Origin: Mycolicibacterium austroafricanum
GTDB lineage: Bacteria; Actinomycetota; Actinomycetes; Mycobacteriales; Mycobacteriaceae
Assembly (NCBI RefSeq): GCF_000612725.1
Contig: NZ_HG964455.1
Coordinates: 90,205-154,204, forward strand
Length of the DNA: 64,000 nt
Direction of reading: 5' to 3'
Shown: positions 43,306 through 52,076 of the stretch, one piece after another
Position numbering within the stretch: position 1 is the stretch's first letter
Layout of the letters: every line of letters starts with the position of its first letter
The notes under the pieces: model-generated
The model's input: the letters and a program-made list of their open reading frames with translations, nothing else
Databases searched by the model: none
Told to the model about the DNA's origin: nothing
Program-made: the position numbers and the translations under genes

Positions 43306-44730
43306 ATGCCTCCTGCCGAGAACACGGTCCAACCCCTCCCGACCACTGACGACCAACCGCCGCAGACGATCCCGAAACACCGCTGGCGCGCCATGATCGT
43401 CCGACTCCACTTCTACGCCGGTGTCCTCGTGGCACCTTTTCTCCTCGTCGCCGCGGTCACCGGCGGCCTGTACGCCCTGGCCCCGACCCTGGAGCGACTC
43501 GTCTACGGCGACATCCTGTTCGTCGACGTCCAGGGTTCTCCGCTGCCGCTTGGTGATCAGATCGCCGCGGCACAGGAGGAATTCCCCGGACTCACCGTGT
43601 CCGGGATGCGTCCGCCGGCCGGCGCCACCGAGTCCACCCGCGTCTACTTCGTCGACCCAGCCCTGGACGAGGAAAAGCTGCGCACCGTCTTCGTGGACCC
43701 CTACACCGGCCGCGTCCTGGGCGACGAGCCGACGTGGTTCGGCTACCTGCCGATGAGCACCTGGCTGGACGGATTGCACCGGCATCTCAACCTCGGTGAG
43801 CCCGGGCGGATCTACAGTGAGCTCGCCGCGTCCTGGCTGTGGGTCGTGGCGTCGGGTGGGCTGTACCCGTGGGTGCTCAAGGCTGCAGGTGACCGCCGGC
43901 GCGGCCGCACCGGCCGCCTCCTGACCGTGGACCGCAGCACCGGAGGAAGGGCGCGAACGCTCAGTTGGCATGGAGCCACCGGGGTGTGGCTTCTCGCGGG
44001 TCTGCTGTTCCTGTCCGCCACCGGGATCACCTGGTCCACATACGCCGGAGCCCATGTCAGCGACATTCGGTCTGCGATGAATTGGCAACGCCCGCAATTG
44101 GATAGCACTCTGGCAGGACACGGCGACCACGGCGGCCACGGCGTGCCCGGGCCTGCGGTGGTGGACCGGCTCGCGGTCGACTACGACGGGGTGCTCGCGG
44201 CCGCGGCCGGCGCCGGCGTGCGATCTCCCGTGGAGATCACCGTGCCCGCCGAACACGGCCACGGCGTCACCGTGACCGAGATCGACGAGCCGTACCGGTG
44301 GACCACGAACTCCGCGGTCGTGGACCCCACCGACCTCTCGGTGACGGCGAGAATCGACTACTGGAGCGACTATTCGCTGATCGCCAAACTCGCCGACTGG
44401 GGCATCCGGGCCCACATGGGCTTTCTGTTCGGGCTGGTCAACCAGCTCCTGCTCCTGGGCATCGCGGTCGGCCTGGTGACGCTGATCGTGCGCGGCTACC
44501 GAATGTGGTGGCAGCGCAGGCCGACTCGCGGTTCCGACTGGGCGTTCGGTCGACCCCCGGTCCGGGGTGGCATGCGTGGCCTTTCCCCGGTCGTCCGCCT
44601 CTGGGTCATCGCGGCCGCGGTGGCTGTGGGTTGGTTCCTGCCGCTGCTGGGTCTGAGCCTGGCGGCGTTCGTCGCCGTCGACCTCTGCATCGGCGCGGTC
44701 AAACAACGAAAGGTGAAATCCGATGTCTAG
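43306..44730 (+). CDS. PepSY-domain integral membrane protein
   Basis: A 474-residue PepSY-associated membrane protein. An N-terminal helix (about residues 31-56, LHFYAGVLVAPFLLVAAVTG) is typical, followed by an extracellular PepSY region. Central helices include WHGATGVWLLAGLLFLSATG and the C-terminal set HMGFLFGLVNQLLLLGIAVG. Related proteins occur with iron or copper uptake genes and can act as flavin or heme redox partners. The stop overlaps the PCu(A)C gene by eight bases. Confidence 0.88.
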   Translation: MPPAENTVQPLPTTDDQPPQTIPKHRWRAMIVRLHFYAGVLVAPFLLVAAVTGGLYALAPTLERLVYGDILFVDVQGSPLPLGDQIAAAQEEFPGLTVSGMRPPAGATESTRVYFVDPALDEEKLRTVFVDPYTGRVLGDEPTWFGYLPMSTWLDGLHRHLNLGEPGRIYSELAASWLWVVASGGLYPWVLKAAGDRRRGRTGRLLTVDRSTGGRARTLSWHGATGVWLLAGLLFLSATGITWSTYAGAHVSDIRSAMNWQRPQLDSTLAGHGDHGGHGVPGPAVVDRLAVDYDGVLAAAAGAGVRSPVEITVPAEHGHGVTVTEIDEPYRWTTNSAVVDPTDLSVTARIDYWSDYSLIAKLADWGIRAHMGFLFGLVNQLLLLGIAVGLVTLIVRGYRMWWQRRPTRGSDWAFGRPPVRGGMRGLSPVVRLWVIAAAVAVGWFLPLLGLSLAAFVAVDLCIGAVKQRKVKSDV

Positions 44731-45229
44731 CAAGAAAATGAGTGTGGTATTCGCGGCGCTCGCGGCGGTGTCGCTTTCGGCGTGTGCGTCATCAGCTCCC
44801 GACGAGACTCCGTCGATGGCGTCGGCGGTGAAATTCGACGATGGCTGGGCGCGCGCAGCGGAGTCCGGGATGACGGCGGTGTTCGGCACGTTCGTCAACA
44901 CCGGTGACCGCGAGGCCCACATCGTCGGTGGTGAGTCGCCGGCTGCCGCGCGGGTCGAGATCCACGAGGTCGCACCGGATGCCGGCGGCACCATGGCAAT
45001 GCGGCCGAAAGAGGGCGGCATCACCGTCGCGCCCGAGGGCACGCACGAGTTGGTTCCCGGCGGCGACCATCTGATGCTGATGGACCTCACCGGTCCGCTG
45101 CAACCGGGCTCCGATGTGACGCTGACGGTCACCTTCGAAGACGGGTCGACGCTGCCGATCGCGGCCCAGGTCCGTGATTTCGCGGGCGGCGACGAAGAAT
45201 ACGCCCCCAGCGCCCACGGCCATGGCTGA
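44723..45229 (+). CDS. Copper chaperone PCu(A)C lipoprotein
   Basis: The signal peptide ends in the lipobox LSAC (about residues 18-21), so the 168-residue protein is membrane-anchored outside the cell. PCu(A)C copper ligands are visible: His in VEIHEVAPD, Met in MAMRP, then GGDHLMLMDLTG with His and Met. It binds Cu(I) and usually supplies it to oxidases. Its ends overlap both neighbours by eight bases, so the PepSY, PCu(A)C and DyP genes are translated as a coupled set. Confidence 0.9.
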   Translation: MSSKKMSVVFAALAAVSLSACASSAPDETPSMASAVKFDDGWARAAESGMTAVFGTFVNTGDREAHIVGGESPAAARVEIHEVAPDAGGTMAMRPKEGGITVAPEGTHELVPGGDHLMLMDLTGPLQPGSDVTLTVTFEDGSTLPIAAQVRDFAGGDEEYAPSAHGHG

Positions 45230-46418
45230 GCAGCGCTGGACCCTCAACCGGCGGCGCCTCCTCACCGGAGGCGCCGCCGTGGCGGCGGGCGCCGCACTGA
45301 CCCAGTGCGCGACCGCCGGCTCGTCGACACCAACAGGTTTCGGTTCCGCGACGGAGCCGTTCCACGGCCGGCACCAGGCCGGGATCGCAACGCCGCCGCA
45401 GGCGCACGCCCTGTTCGTCGCGCTGGACATGGCGCCCAGCGCAGATCGCAGCCCGCGGGACACCCTGATTGCGGTGCTGCGGCTGTGGAGTTCCGACGCC
45501 GCGCGCCTCACCGCGGGCCAGCCCGCCCTGGCGGACACCGAACCCGAACTTGCGAAACACCCTTCACGGCTCACTGTGACGGTGGGCATCGGACCACACG
45601 TCTTCGACCGGATCGGGCTGGCCCACCGTCGTCCGGATTCGGTGTCCGAGTTGCCGGCGTTCTCCACCGACCGACTCGATCGGCGTTGGTGCGGTGGTGA
45701 CATCCTGCTGCAGATCTGTGCCGATGACCGGGTCGCCGTCGCACACGCCGCGCGGGTCCTACTCAAGAACGTACGCACGCTGACCGTGCAGCGGTGGCGG
45801 CAGGACGGGTTCCGAACCGCGCGCGGCGCGGACAAGTCCGGTGCGACGATGCGCAACCTGATGGGGCAGGTCGACGGCACCGCGAACCTACGCGAGGATG
45901 CCGAACTCGATCGTTACGTCTGGGACGACGGTTCGCAGCAACCGTGGTTCGCCGGCGGGACCGTGCTCGTGATCCGCCGCATCCGGTCCGAGCTGGACAC
46001 CTGGGACGAACTGGACCGCACCAGCAAGGAATTGACGCTGGGCCGGCGACTGGACACCGGGGCGCCACTGACCGGCGAGGGCGAGTTCGACGAGCCCGAC
46101 CTCGCCGCCACCGAGAACGGCATACCGGTCATCCCGCCGAATTCGCATGTGGCACTGGCTCGGCGGCAGTCGGACGATGAGCGCTTCCTGCGGCGGGGGT
46201 ACAACTACGACGACCCGCCGACGGTGGGCACCACGGACGCGGGACTGATCTTCGCGGCGTACCAGCGTGACCCGGCGCGGCAGTTCGTTCCGGTACAGCG
46301 ACGGCTGGCCGAGGCGGACGCGATGAACCCGTGGATCACGACGATCGGCTCCGCGGTGTTCGCGATGCTACCCGGGGTGCCTGAGGGCGGTTATCTGGGG
46401 CAGAACCTGTTGGGGTGA
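45222..46418 (+). CDS. Tat-exported dye-decolorizing peroxidase (DyP)
   Basis: The ATG gives a Tat signal, with RRR at residues 10-12, then LLTGGAAVAAGAALTQC. The rest is a heme DyP domain: GQVDGTANLRED carries the GxxDG motif with the distal aspartate, and the heme-ligand region lies around VPPNSHVALAR-type sequence (VIPPNSHVALARR). Its 398 residues match EfeB-like exported DyPs. It is folded with heme in the cytoplasm and exported. A cysteine at the end of the signal is not in a standard lipobox. It is the last gene of the operon. Confidence 0.9.
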   Translation: MAEQRWTLNRRRLLTGGAAVAAGAALTQCATAGSSTPTGFGSATEPFHGRHQAGIATPPQAHALFVALDMAPSADRSPRDTLIAVLRLWSSDAARLTAGQPALADTEPELAKHPSRLTVTVGIGPHVFDRIGLAHRRPDSVSELPAFSTDRLDRRWCGGDILLQICADDRVAVAHAARVLLKNVRTLTVQRWRQDGFRTARGADKSGATMRNLMGQVDGTANLREDAELDRYVWDDGSQQPWFAGGTVLVIRRIRSELDTWDELDRTSKELTLGRRLDTGAPLTGEGEFDEPDLAATENGIPVIPPNSHVALARRQSDDERFLRRGYNYDDPPTVGTTDAGLIFAAYQRDPARQFVPVQRRLAEADAMNPWITTIGSAVFAMLPGVPEGGYLGQNLLG

Positions 46419-46434
46419 GCGGTGTTCGCCCGGG

Positions 46435-46815
46435 TCAGGCCATTCCTGGCATCCCGGTACCGCCTGACATCACCGGCGGGGTCATCGCCGGTGGCGGAGC
46501 CATCACCGGCGGCGGCAGGTACGGGCTGCCCAGGCAGGCGGCATCGGCCGGGTTGCTCATACACATGGGATCCAAGGGACCTGTGGGCTGCGCCGGCGGG
46601 GCGGGCGGCGCCGGCGGGGCAGGTGGGGCGTACGGGCCACCCTGACACTGCGGCACCACGGGCATCGTCACGCAGCGGGGATCATCCGGACTGGTGGGAA
46701 CGCCGGGATCCGGCGCGGCCATCGTAGTCACGGCAGCACCTGCGGCCGCTATTCCGGCAAGCGCCAGCGCCACAGCGGTTCTGACTATCGCGTCGCGTAT
46801 CGCCGGAGCCGTCAC
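46435..46815 (-). CDS. Secreted Pro/Cys-rich small protein
   Basis: A 126-residue protein with a signal peptide (AIVRTAVALALAGIAAAGAA) and a mature part rich in Pro, Gly and Met. Two segments, DPRCVTMPVVPQCQGG and LDPMCMSNPADAACLGSP, repeat a paired-cysteine pattern; between them is a run of APP repeats. The GTG chosen has AGGGGG upstream; another GTG eight codons earlier is possible. Small mycobacterial exported proteins of this type have no known function. It converges with the DyP gene 16 bases away. Confidence 0.75.
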   Translation of the reverse strand: MTAPAIRDAIVRTAVALALAGIAAAGAAVTTMAAPDPGVPTSPDDPRCVTMPVVPQCQGGPYAPPAPPAPPAPPAQPTGPLDPMCMSNPADAACLGSPYLPPPVMAPPPAMTPPVMSGGTGMPGMA

Positions 46816-47013
46816 GTCGGTCCCCCTTGTCGACTTCACACCTCACTGAGTCTGCTGACTTCCAGTCCGCGTTCGCCCATGGTCACACGCGTCTTCGCCC
46901 GTCGGCCACGGATCGGCAGAAATCGAATTCACTGCCTGCGTGAATGGCGGTGCCGAACGCGCAACGAGCACCGACGTCGCAAGGTCTACGCCGGGGCAGC
47001 CAGGGCCGCCGGA

Positions 47014-47721
47014 TCACGCCGCCGGACACGTGCCGGCAGCTTCACGCAACACGGGCACCGACGGCGCATCCACCGGAAGGCCGTAGCCGCGCAACACCTC
47101 GATGTACTGCATCGCGTACTGGCAGTGGAATGCGTCGTTCGGCGGCATCCAGACGGAGGGCTGCTTGTCCCCCTTGTCCTGATTCACGTCGCCCGACACC
47201 GCGAGCAGGTTGGCGGGATCGTTGGCGAACCGCACCCGCATCTCCTCAGTCCAGTTGCGCGCTCCCAGATCCCACGCCAACGCCAACGGCACGAGGTGAT
47301 CGATCTGCACCGCGGCCCCGGTCTGTTCACCGCGCACGAACGCCACCGTGGCATTGGTGTACGGGTCACGCAGGGTGCCGGCGGCCACGGCCCTGGGGCA
47401 TCGCGCGATGGCCACATAGGTCTTGTCGATGAGGTCTCGGTCGAGGATGTCGTTGCGGGTGTCGCAGCCGTTATGGCCGCCGGGAGCTGTGGTGTCATCG
47501 GTCCACGACTCACCGAAAGCGGCTCGGCGATAATCATTTCCACGCACCCGGTCGGGGATCTCGACGATTCCGGCGAGCACGTCCGCACCTGGGGCGACCG
47601 TCGGGATGTCAGCTTCGGCGATGTACTGGGACGGGTCTTCCGAGGAGGCACTGACCTGGTAGGCGACCACCACCGCGAGCACGACAGCGACGGCAAGCCA
47701 CAGCGTGTGCCTACGACTCAC
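47014..47721 (-). CDS. Membrane-anchored HNH-family (DUF1524-like) nuclease, Rv2972c type
   Basis: The GTG overlaps the recG stop (GTGA); the longer open frame upstream is antisense-like. The N-terminus is a single helix (about residues 8-23, LWLAVAVVLAVVVAYQ), so the domain is outside the membrane or secreted. The nuclease part has GGHNGCDTRNDILDRDL, VQIDHLVPLALAWDLGA and NLLAVSGDVNQDKGDK, the HNH (His-Asn-His) pattern of exported actinobacterial endonucleases. Its role, such as nucleic acid scavenging, is unproven. Confidence 0.85.
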   Translation of the reverse strand: MSRRHTLWLAVAVVLAVVVAYQVSASSEDPSQYIAEADIPTVAPGADVLAGIVEIPDRVRGNDYRRAAFGESWTDDTTAPGGHNGCDTRNDILDRDLIDKTYVAIARCPRAVAAGTLRDPYTNATVAFVRGEQTGAAVQIDHLVPLALAWDLGARNWTEEMRVRFANDPANLLAVSGDVNQDKGDKQPSVWMPPNDAFHCQYAMQYIEVLRGYGLPVDAPSVPVLREAAGTCPAA

Positions 47722-49982
47722 GACATGTCCAGAAACTGGACCCGGTCGGTGTCGACGAACGGCGCGGACAGGGTGGCCATGCCGGGATTGAGCGGATCGG
47801 ATTCGTAGACGGTCTCGCACAGCTCCTTGGCAGCCAGGATGATCTCAAGGTGCTCCGCCAGCGACAGGAACCGCAGCGTGATCGGACGGCCGGACTGGTA
47901 GTAGCCCAGCACATCTCCCTCGCTGCGCTCCCGAAGGTCCAGGTCGGCAAGCGCGAACCCGTCCAGAGTCCCCGCGACGGCCTTCAATCGTTGCCCCGCT
48001 TTGGAACTCTCAGGCAGCTTGGTGACCAGCAGGCACAGGCTGGGGTGCTCACCGCGGCCAATCCGGCCGCGCAACTGGTGCAGCTGGCTGATGCCGAACC
48101 GGTCGGCGTCCATCACCACCATGACCGTGGCGTTGGGTACGTCGACGCCGACCTCGATCACCGTGGTGCACACCAATACGTCGATCTCACCGCGACGGAA
48201 CGCGGACATCACCGCCGCCTTCTCGTCGCCGGACAGCCGCCCGTGCATCAGTCCCAGTCGTAGATCCGAGAGCAGCCCGCGCTGCAACCGGGCGAACATC
48301 TCGACGACGGTGACGGGCGGGGGACCTTGCTCTTTCGTCGCCTTCTTCGCTTTCTTGGCCTTGCCGTCGTCCTTCTTGTCCTCGTCCGAGGGTTTGTCAT
48401 CCTCGTCGATACGGGACGCGACGACGTATGCCTGCCGTCCTGCTTTGACCTCCTCGGCGATGCGGGCCCACGCGCGCTCCAGCCAGGCAGGCTTCTGGGT
48501 CTGGAAGATAGTGTTCGTGGTGATGGGCTGTCGTCCACGGGGCAGCTCCCGAAGTATGGACGTTTCGAGGTCGCCGTAGATCGTCAACGCGACCGTTCTG
48601 GGGATCGGGGTCGCCGTCATCACCAGCAGGTGCGGTGTGATTCCCTCAGGAGCTTTGGCGCGCAACCGATCCCGCTGTTCCACCCCGAACCGGTGCTGTT
48701 CGTCGACGACGACCATGCCGAGGTTGTCGAACTCCACGGTGTCCTGGAGAAGGGCGTGCGTGCCGATGACGATCCCCGCCTCACCCGACGCCACTTCCCT
48801 GCGCGCGTCCCGCTTCTGCTGCGCCGTCATCGATCCCGTCAGCAGGGCCACCCGGGTGGCGTTGTCGGCCCCGCCCAGTTCCCCGGCGGTTGCCAATGGC
48901 CCGAGCATCGATCGAATCGACAGAGCATGTTGTGCAGCAAGCACTTCCGTGGGCGCGAGCAGGGCGCACTGATAGCCGGCGTCGATCATCTGCAACATCG
49001 CCAGCAGCGACACGACGGTTTTACCCGAGCCGACCTCGCCCTGCAGCATGCGGTTCATGGGTCGGGGGGCGCTGAGCTCGGCCGAGATCACCTCGAGTAC
49101 CTCGCGCTGTCCCGTGGTCAGCTCGAACGGCAGCTGCGCCATCATGGCGGCCATCAGCCCGTCGCCGCGGCGTTTCGCCGGCGGCCCCGACGCACTGAGC
49201 TCACTGTGCCGGCGCACCACCAGACCCCACTGCAGCCCGACCGCCTCGTCGAACGTCAACCGCTCGATCGCGCGGTCGCGGTCCTCGGCATTCTCGCTCA
49301 GGTGCACAGCGCGCAGCGCTTCGTCCTCGGACATCAGATTGTGTTCGCGCACAAACCATTCCGGCAGAGTCTCGGGAACGGGATCGAGCACCGCCAACAT
49401 CTGACGCACGCACGCGTAGATGTCCCAGGTCTGCACCTTGGCAGTGGCCCCGTAGATCGGGAAGTAGTCCTTCTCGAACTCGGCGAGCAGCTCGTCGCCG
49501 GTGGCGTCGGTGGTGGACGCGACGGAGGTCAGGGACTTGGTGCCGATCTTCTTGCCGGACGCCGAATTCAGCACCATGAACGCCGGGTGCGTCAGCTGCA
49601 TGGTGCCCCGGTAATAGCCGACCTCGCCGGAGAGCATCACCTTGGCGCCTTCGACGAGGGTGTTCTTCAGATACTTGGGGTTGAAGAAGGTCGCCGTGAC
49701 CTTGGGCCGCCGGTCCCGCAGCGTGACGACGAGGAACTCGCGCGACGGCTGATTTCGGACCCGCTTCAGTTCGGCCGCGTCGATCACGTCGACGAACGTG
49801 ACGTGCTCGCCCACTTCGAGGTCCTCACCCTCGCCGCGCACCGTCATCGCGTCGCTGTACTTGCGGGGGAAGTAGCGCAGCAGGTCGTTGACGGTGCGCA
49901 GGCCGAGATGCTCCTCGAGATTGTCTGCGGCCTTCTTGCCGAGCACGAAGTGGAGGCTGTCGTCGAGTTTCGCCATCGTCAC
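47718..49982 (-). CDS. recG: ATP-dependent DNA helicase RecG
   Basis: Reverses stalled forks and processes branched DNA. The wedge/OB domain spans about residues 30-170. The helicase core has MLQGEVGSGKTVVSLLAML (Walker A), VVVDEQHRFGVEQRDRL (DEQH) and GRIGRGEHPSLC (motif VI). A Lys/Asp-rich insertion of about 28 residues, around residue 525-555, separates conserved motifs. Of 754 residues, the rest is typical. The GTG start overlaps the DAK2 stop; an ATG two codons later is an alternative. Confidence 0.95.
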   Translation of the reverse strand: MTMAKLDDSLHFVLGKKAADNLEEHLGLRTVNDLLRYFPRKYSDAMTVRGEGEDLEVGEHVTFVDVIDAAELKRVRNQPSREFLVVTLRDRRPKVTATFFNPKYLKNTLVEGAKVMLSGEVGYYRGTMQLTHPAFMVLNSASGKKIGTKSLTSVASTTDATGDELLAEFEKDYFPIYGATAKVQTWDIYACVRQMLAVLDPVPETLPEWFVREHNLMSEDEALRAVHLSENAEDRDRAIERLTFDEAVGLQWGLVVRRHSELSASGPPAKRRGDGLMAAMMAQLPFELTTGQREVLEVISAELSAPRPMNRMLQGEVGSGKTVVSLLAMLQMIDAGYQCALLAPTEVLAAQHALSIRSMLGPLATAGELGGADNATRVALLTGSMTAQQKRDARREVASGEAGIVIGTHALLQDTVEFDNLGMVVVDEQHRFGVEQRDRLRAKAPEGITPHLLVMTATPIPRTVALTIYGDLETSILRELPRGRQPITTNTIFQTQKPAWLERAWARIAEEVKAGRQAYVVASRIDEDDKPSDEDKKDDGKAKKAKKATKEQGPPPVTVVEMFARLQRGLLSDLRLGLMHGRLSGDEKAAVMSAFRRGEIDVLVCTTVIEVGVDVPNATVMVVMDADRFGISQLHQLRGRIGRGEHPSLCLLVTKLPESSKAGQRLKAVAGTLDGFALADLDLRERSEGDVLGYYQSGRPITLRFLSLAEHLEIILAAKELCETVYESDPLNPGMATLSAPFVDTDRVQFLDMS

Positions 49983-51634
49983 TCAACCCCGATGACCAGC
50001 GCGTCGACACGGTGCCCGGTGTGGAAGGTGACCAGGTCGGTACCGGGGTGGTGGTGGTGGACGTGCTCGGCGAGCGCCTCCCCGATCTCGGGTCCCACGC
50101 CGTCACCGGTGAGAACGGTGACCAACTCACCACCCGCCGCCAACATCAGGTCGATCAGTCCCGCACCGGCAGCCACGACGTCGGCGCCGACGATGACGAC
50201 CTCGTCGCCGGCGATGCCGAGTCCGTCGCCAGGTTTGCAGGCACCGGCCCAGGTCAGCGCTTCCTCGGCGGCCACCCGCACCGTCCCGTGCCGGGCACCC
50301 GCCGCGGCCCTGGCCATGGTGTAGCCGTCGTCCACCAGGCGACGCTCGGGATCGTGGACGGCCAGTGCGGCCAGCCCCTGCACCATCGACCCGGTCGGCA
50401 CGGGCACCATGTCGATCCCCCAGTCGGAGGCCACGGCGCATCCGGCGACGATCTCCTCGGCGGCCACGTACCCGTTCGGCAGCACCATCACCTGCGCGGC
50501 ACCGGTGTTGACCAGGGCGTGCAGCAGCTGCTGGGCGCTGACCGGCACATCGGACTGCGGCCGCAGAATCTCGGCGCCCTCACCGGTGAACAGGCTTTCC
50601 GCGCCGTCACCGTCGACGACGGCGAGCACCGCACGCTGTCTGCTCCAGCCTCCGGCCGGGTGGCGGTCGCCGCCGCCGCTCAGGGACGTGATCTGGATGC
50701 GGCTCAGGCTGCCGACCGCCAGCCCGGCCTCGACGGCGGCACCTGCGTCGTCCGCGTGCACGTGCACCGAGTAGTGGCCAGGGCCGGCTCCCCCGGCCTC
50801 GCCGAAGCCCGACGCCGCGATGGCGATCGAGTCGCCGAGTTCCTCGAGCGCTGCGCGCAATTTTTCGATGTCCTCGGCGTGGCAGTCGGCGAGCAGGTAC
50901 ATCACCTCGAAGCTCGGGGTCGCGTGTGCCGCCGACGACGGGGCCGACGACTTCTTCGGGGACGGCTGATAGACCCCACGCCGGGGCGCGTGGCCGGTCA
51001 GGGTGGCGCACAGCGCGTCCAGCAGGACCACCAGGCCCCGGCCCCCGGCGTCGACGACTCCGGCGTCGGCCAACACGTCGAGCTGGGTCGGCGTGCGGTC
51101 GAGCGCGGCCCCAGCGGCGTGCGCACATGCGGCGACGACGTCGGCCAGCTCGGCCTCCGCCGACACCGCCTCCTCGGCCGCCTCGGCCGCATCGTGCAGG
51201 ACCGAGACGATGGTGCCCGGCACGGCCTCGCCCATGGATGTGACGACCAGGGTGACGGCGTGCCGCAGCGCGGAGCTCAGAAGTGGACCGGTGATGTCGG
51301 CCAGCACTCCGTCACGGTCCTCGGCGGCGGAGGCGGTGACCTCGGCGACCGCCCGCAGAATCTGCGACAGGATCACGCCGGAGTTGCCGCGCGCACCGTG
51401 CAACGCGCCGCCGGCCAGGGCGGCGGCGACCGCGGTGACGTCGTCGCCGGCGTCGCAACTGTCGGCCTCCGCCCAGGCGGCACGCATCGTGAACAGCATG
51501 TTCGTCCCGGTGTCGGCGTCCGCAACCGGGAAGACGTTGAGCTGGTTGATCTCGTCGGTGTGGCTGATCAGGTCAGCGACGGCCGCATGGGCCCAGTGCC
51601 GCAGGGCGGATGCATCGAGGCGCCGAGCCGACAT
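49979..51634 (-). CDS. DAK2-domain protein (fatty acid kinase FakA-like, Rv2974c type)
   Basis: A 551-residue protein. The N-terminal DAK2 domain has FPVADADTGTNMLFTMRAAW, with aspartates that bind ATP-Mg, and HGARGNSGVILSQILR. The middle and C-terminal parts follow the FakA/YloV plan, with VHADDAGAAVEAGLAVG and VTVLTGDGV-type segments. FakA phosphorylates fatty acids bound by FakB in Gram-positive bacteria; the mycobacterial role is not clear. It is coupled to recG by a four-base overlap. Confidence 0.9.
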   Translation of the reverse strand: MSARRLDASALRHWAHAAVADLISHTDEINQLNVFPVADADTGTNMLFTMRAAWAEADSCDAGDDVTAVAAALAGGALHGARGNSGVILSQILRAVAEVTASAAEDRDGVLADITGPLLSSALRHAVTLVVTSMGEAVPGTIVSVLHDAAEAAEEAVSAEAELADVVAACAHAAGAALDRTPTQLDVLADAGVVDAGGRGLVVLLDALCATLTGHAPRRGVYQPSPKKSSAPSSAAHATPSFEVMYLLADCHAEDIEKLRAALEELGDSIAIAASGFGEAGGAGPGHYSVHVHADDAGAAVEAGLAVGSLSRIQITSLSGGGDRHPAGGWSRQRAVLAVVDGDGAESLFTGEGAEILRPQSDVPVSAQQLLHALVNTGAAQVMVLPNGYVAAEEIVAGCAVASDWGIDMVPVPTGSMVQGLAALAVHDPERRLVDDGYTMARAAAGARHGTVRVAAEEALTWAGACKPGDGLGIAGDEVVIVGADVVAAGAGLIDLMLAAGGELVTVLTGDGVGPEIGEALAEHVHHHHPGTDLVTFHTGHRVDALVIGVE

Positions 51635-51701
51635 TCCACCTCCACCCTGCTTCCGACGTCGGCGTCAGCCTAGTCAGTGTGGCGGACAGCACCGAAGTGT
51701 G

Positions 51702-51767
51702 CAGGACGCGTCCTGTGGACACCGCGATCACCGGGTTTTTGGTGATCGCTGCGACGGCCGGTATCCT
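51702..51767 (+). promoter_or_regulatory. Two dyads and candidate promoter between the DAK2-recG operon and rpmB
   Basis: CAGGACGCGTCCTG (51702-51715) is a perfect 14-base palindrome. GCGATCACC and GGTGATCGC (51724-51732 and 51741-51749) form a 9-bp inverted repeat around GGGTTTTT. A weak promoter, TTGGTG (51739-51744), 17 bases, TATCCT (51762-51767), overlaps the second dyad and points to rpmB. They could be operators for the divergent transcripts. Confidence 0.4.
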
Positions 51768-51859
51768 GATCAGGTTGTCGGGTCGCGCCGCCCTGTGGTG
51801 GCCGGAGTAATCCAGACCCCGACCTAAGACCCCTGAGTACTGATTCGAGGAGTTTCAAC

Positions 51860-52054
51860 ATGGCTGCCGTGTGCGAGATCTGCGGGAAGGGCCCCGGCTT
51901 CGGCAAGTCGGTGTCACACTCCCATCGCCGTACCAGCCGTCGGTGGGACCCGAACATCCAGTCGGTGCGCGCCGTGGCCGCCCCCGGCGGCAACAAGCAC
52001 CGTGTCAACGTGTGCACGTCGTGCCTGAAGGCCGGCAAGGTCTCGCGCGGCTGA
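51860..52054 (+). CDS. rpmB: 50S ribosomal protein L28, zinc-ribbon (C+) form
   Basis: A 64-residue L28. Two cysteine pairs, VCEICGKG and VCTSCLKAG, make a zinc ribbon, so this is the zinc-containing form rather than the zinc-free paralog used in low zinc. The rest has SVSHSHRRTSRRWDPNIQSV. GAGGAG precedes the ATG. It is divergent from the DAK2-recG operon and converges with ung. Confidence 0.96.
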   Translation: MAAVCEICGKGPGFGKSVSHSHRRTSRRWDPNIQSVRAVAAPGGNKHRVNVCTSCLKAGKVSRG

Positions 52055-52070
52055 CACTGCCGACGCAGTG
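52055..52070. terminator. Short hairpin between rpmB and ung
   Basis: CACTGC and GCAGTG form a 6-bp stem with a four-base loop directly after the rpmB stop. There is no T-run. It lies between convergent genes, so a bidirectional terminator is possible, but the stem is short. Confidence 0.35.
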
Positions 52071-52076
52071 AGCCCG

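Noticed and set aside
45222..45310. DyP as a Tat lipoprotein
   Set aside because: A cysteine follows the hydrophobic stretch, but LTQC has Gln just before it and is not a standard lipobox.
46879..47808. Plus-strand frame of 309 codons opposite the HNH nuclease gene
   Set aside because: Antisense to the HNH motifs, and with no domain of its own.
48327..50324. A 665-codon plus-strand frame opposite recG
   Set aside because: Antisense to RecG helicase motifs; no recognisable domain, His/Gln/Arg-rich composition.
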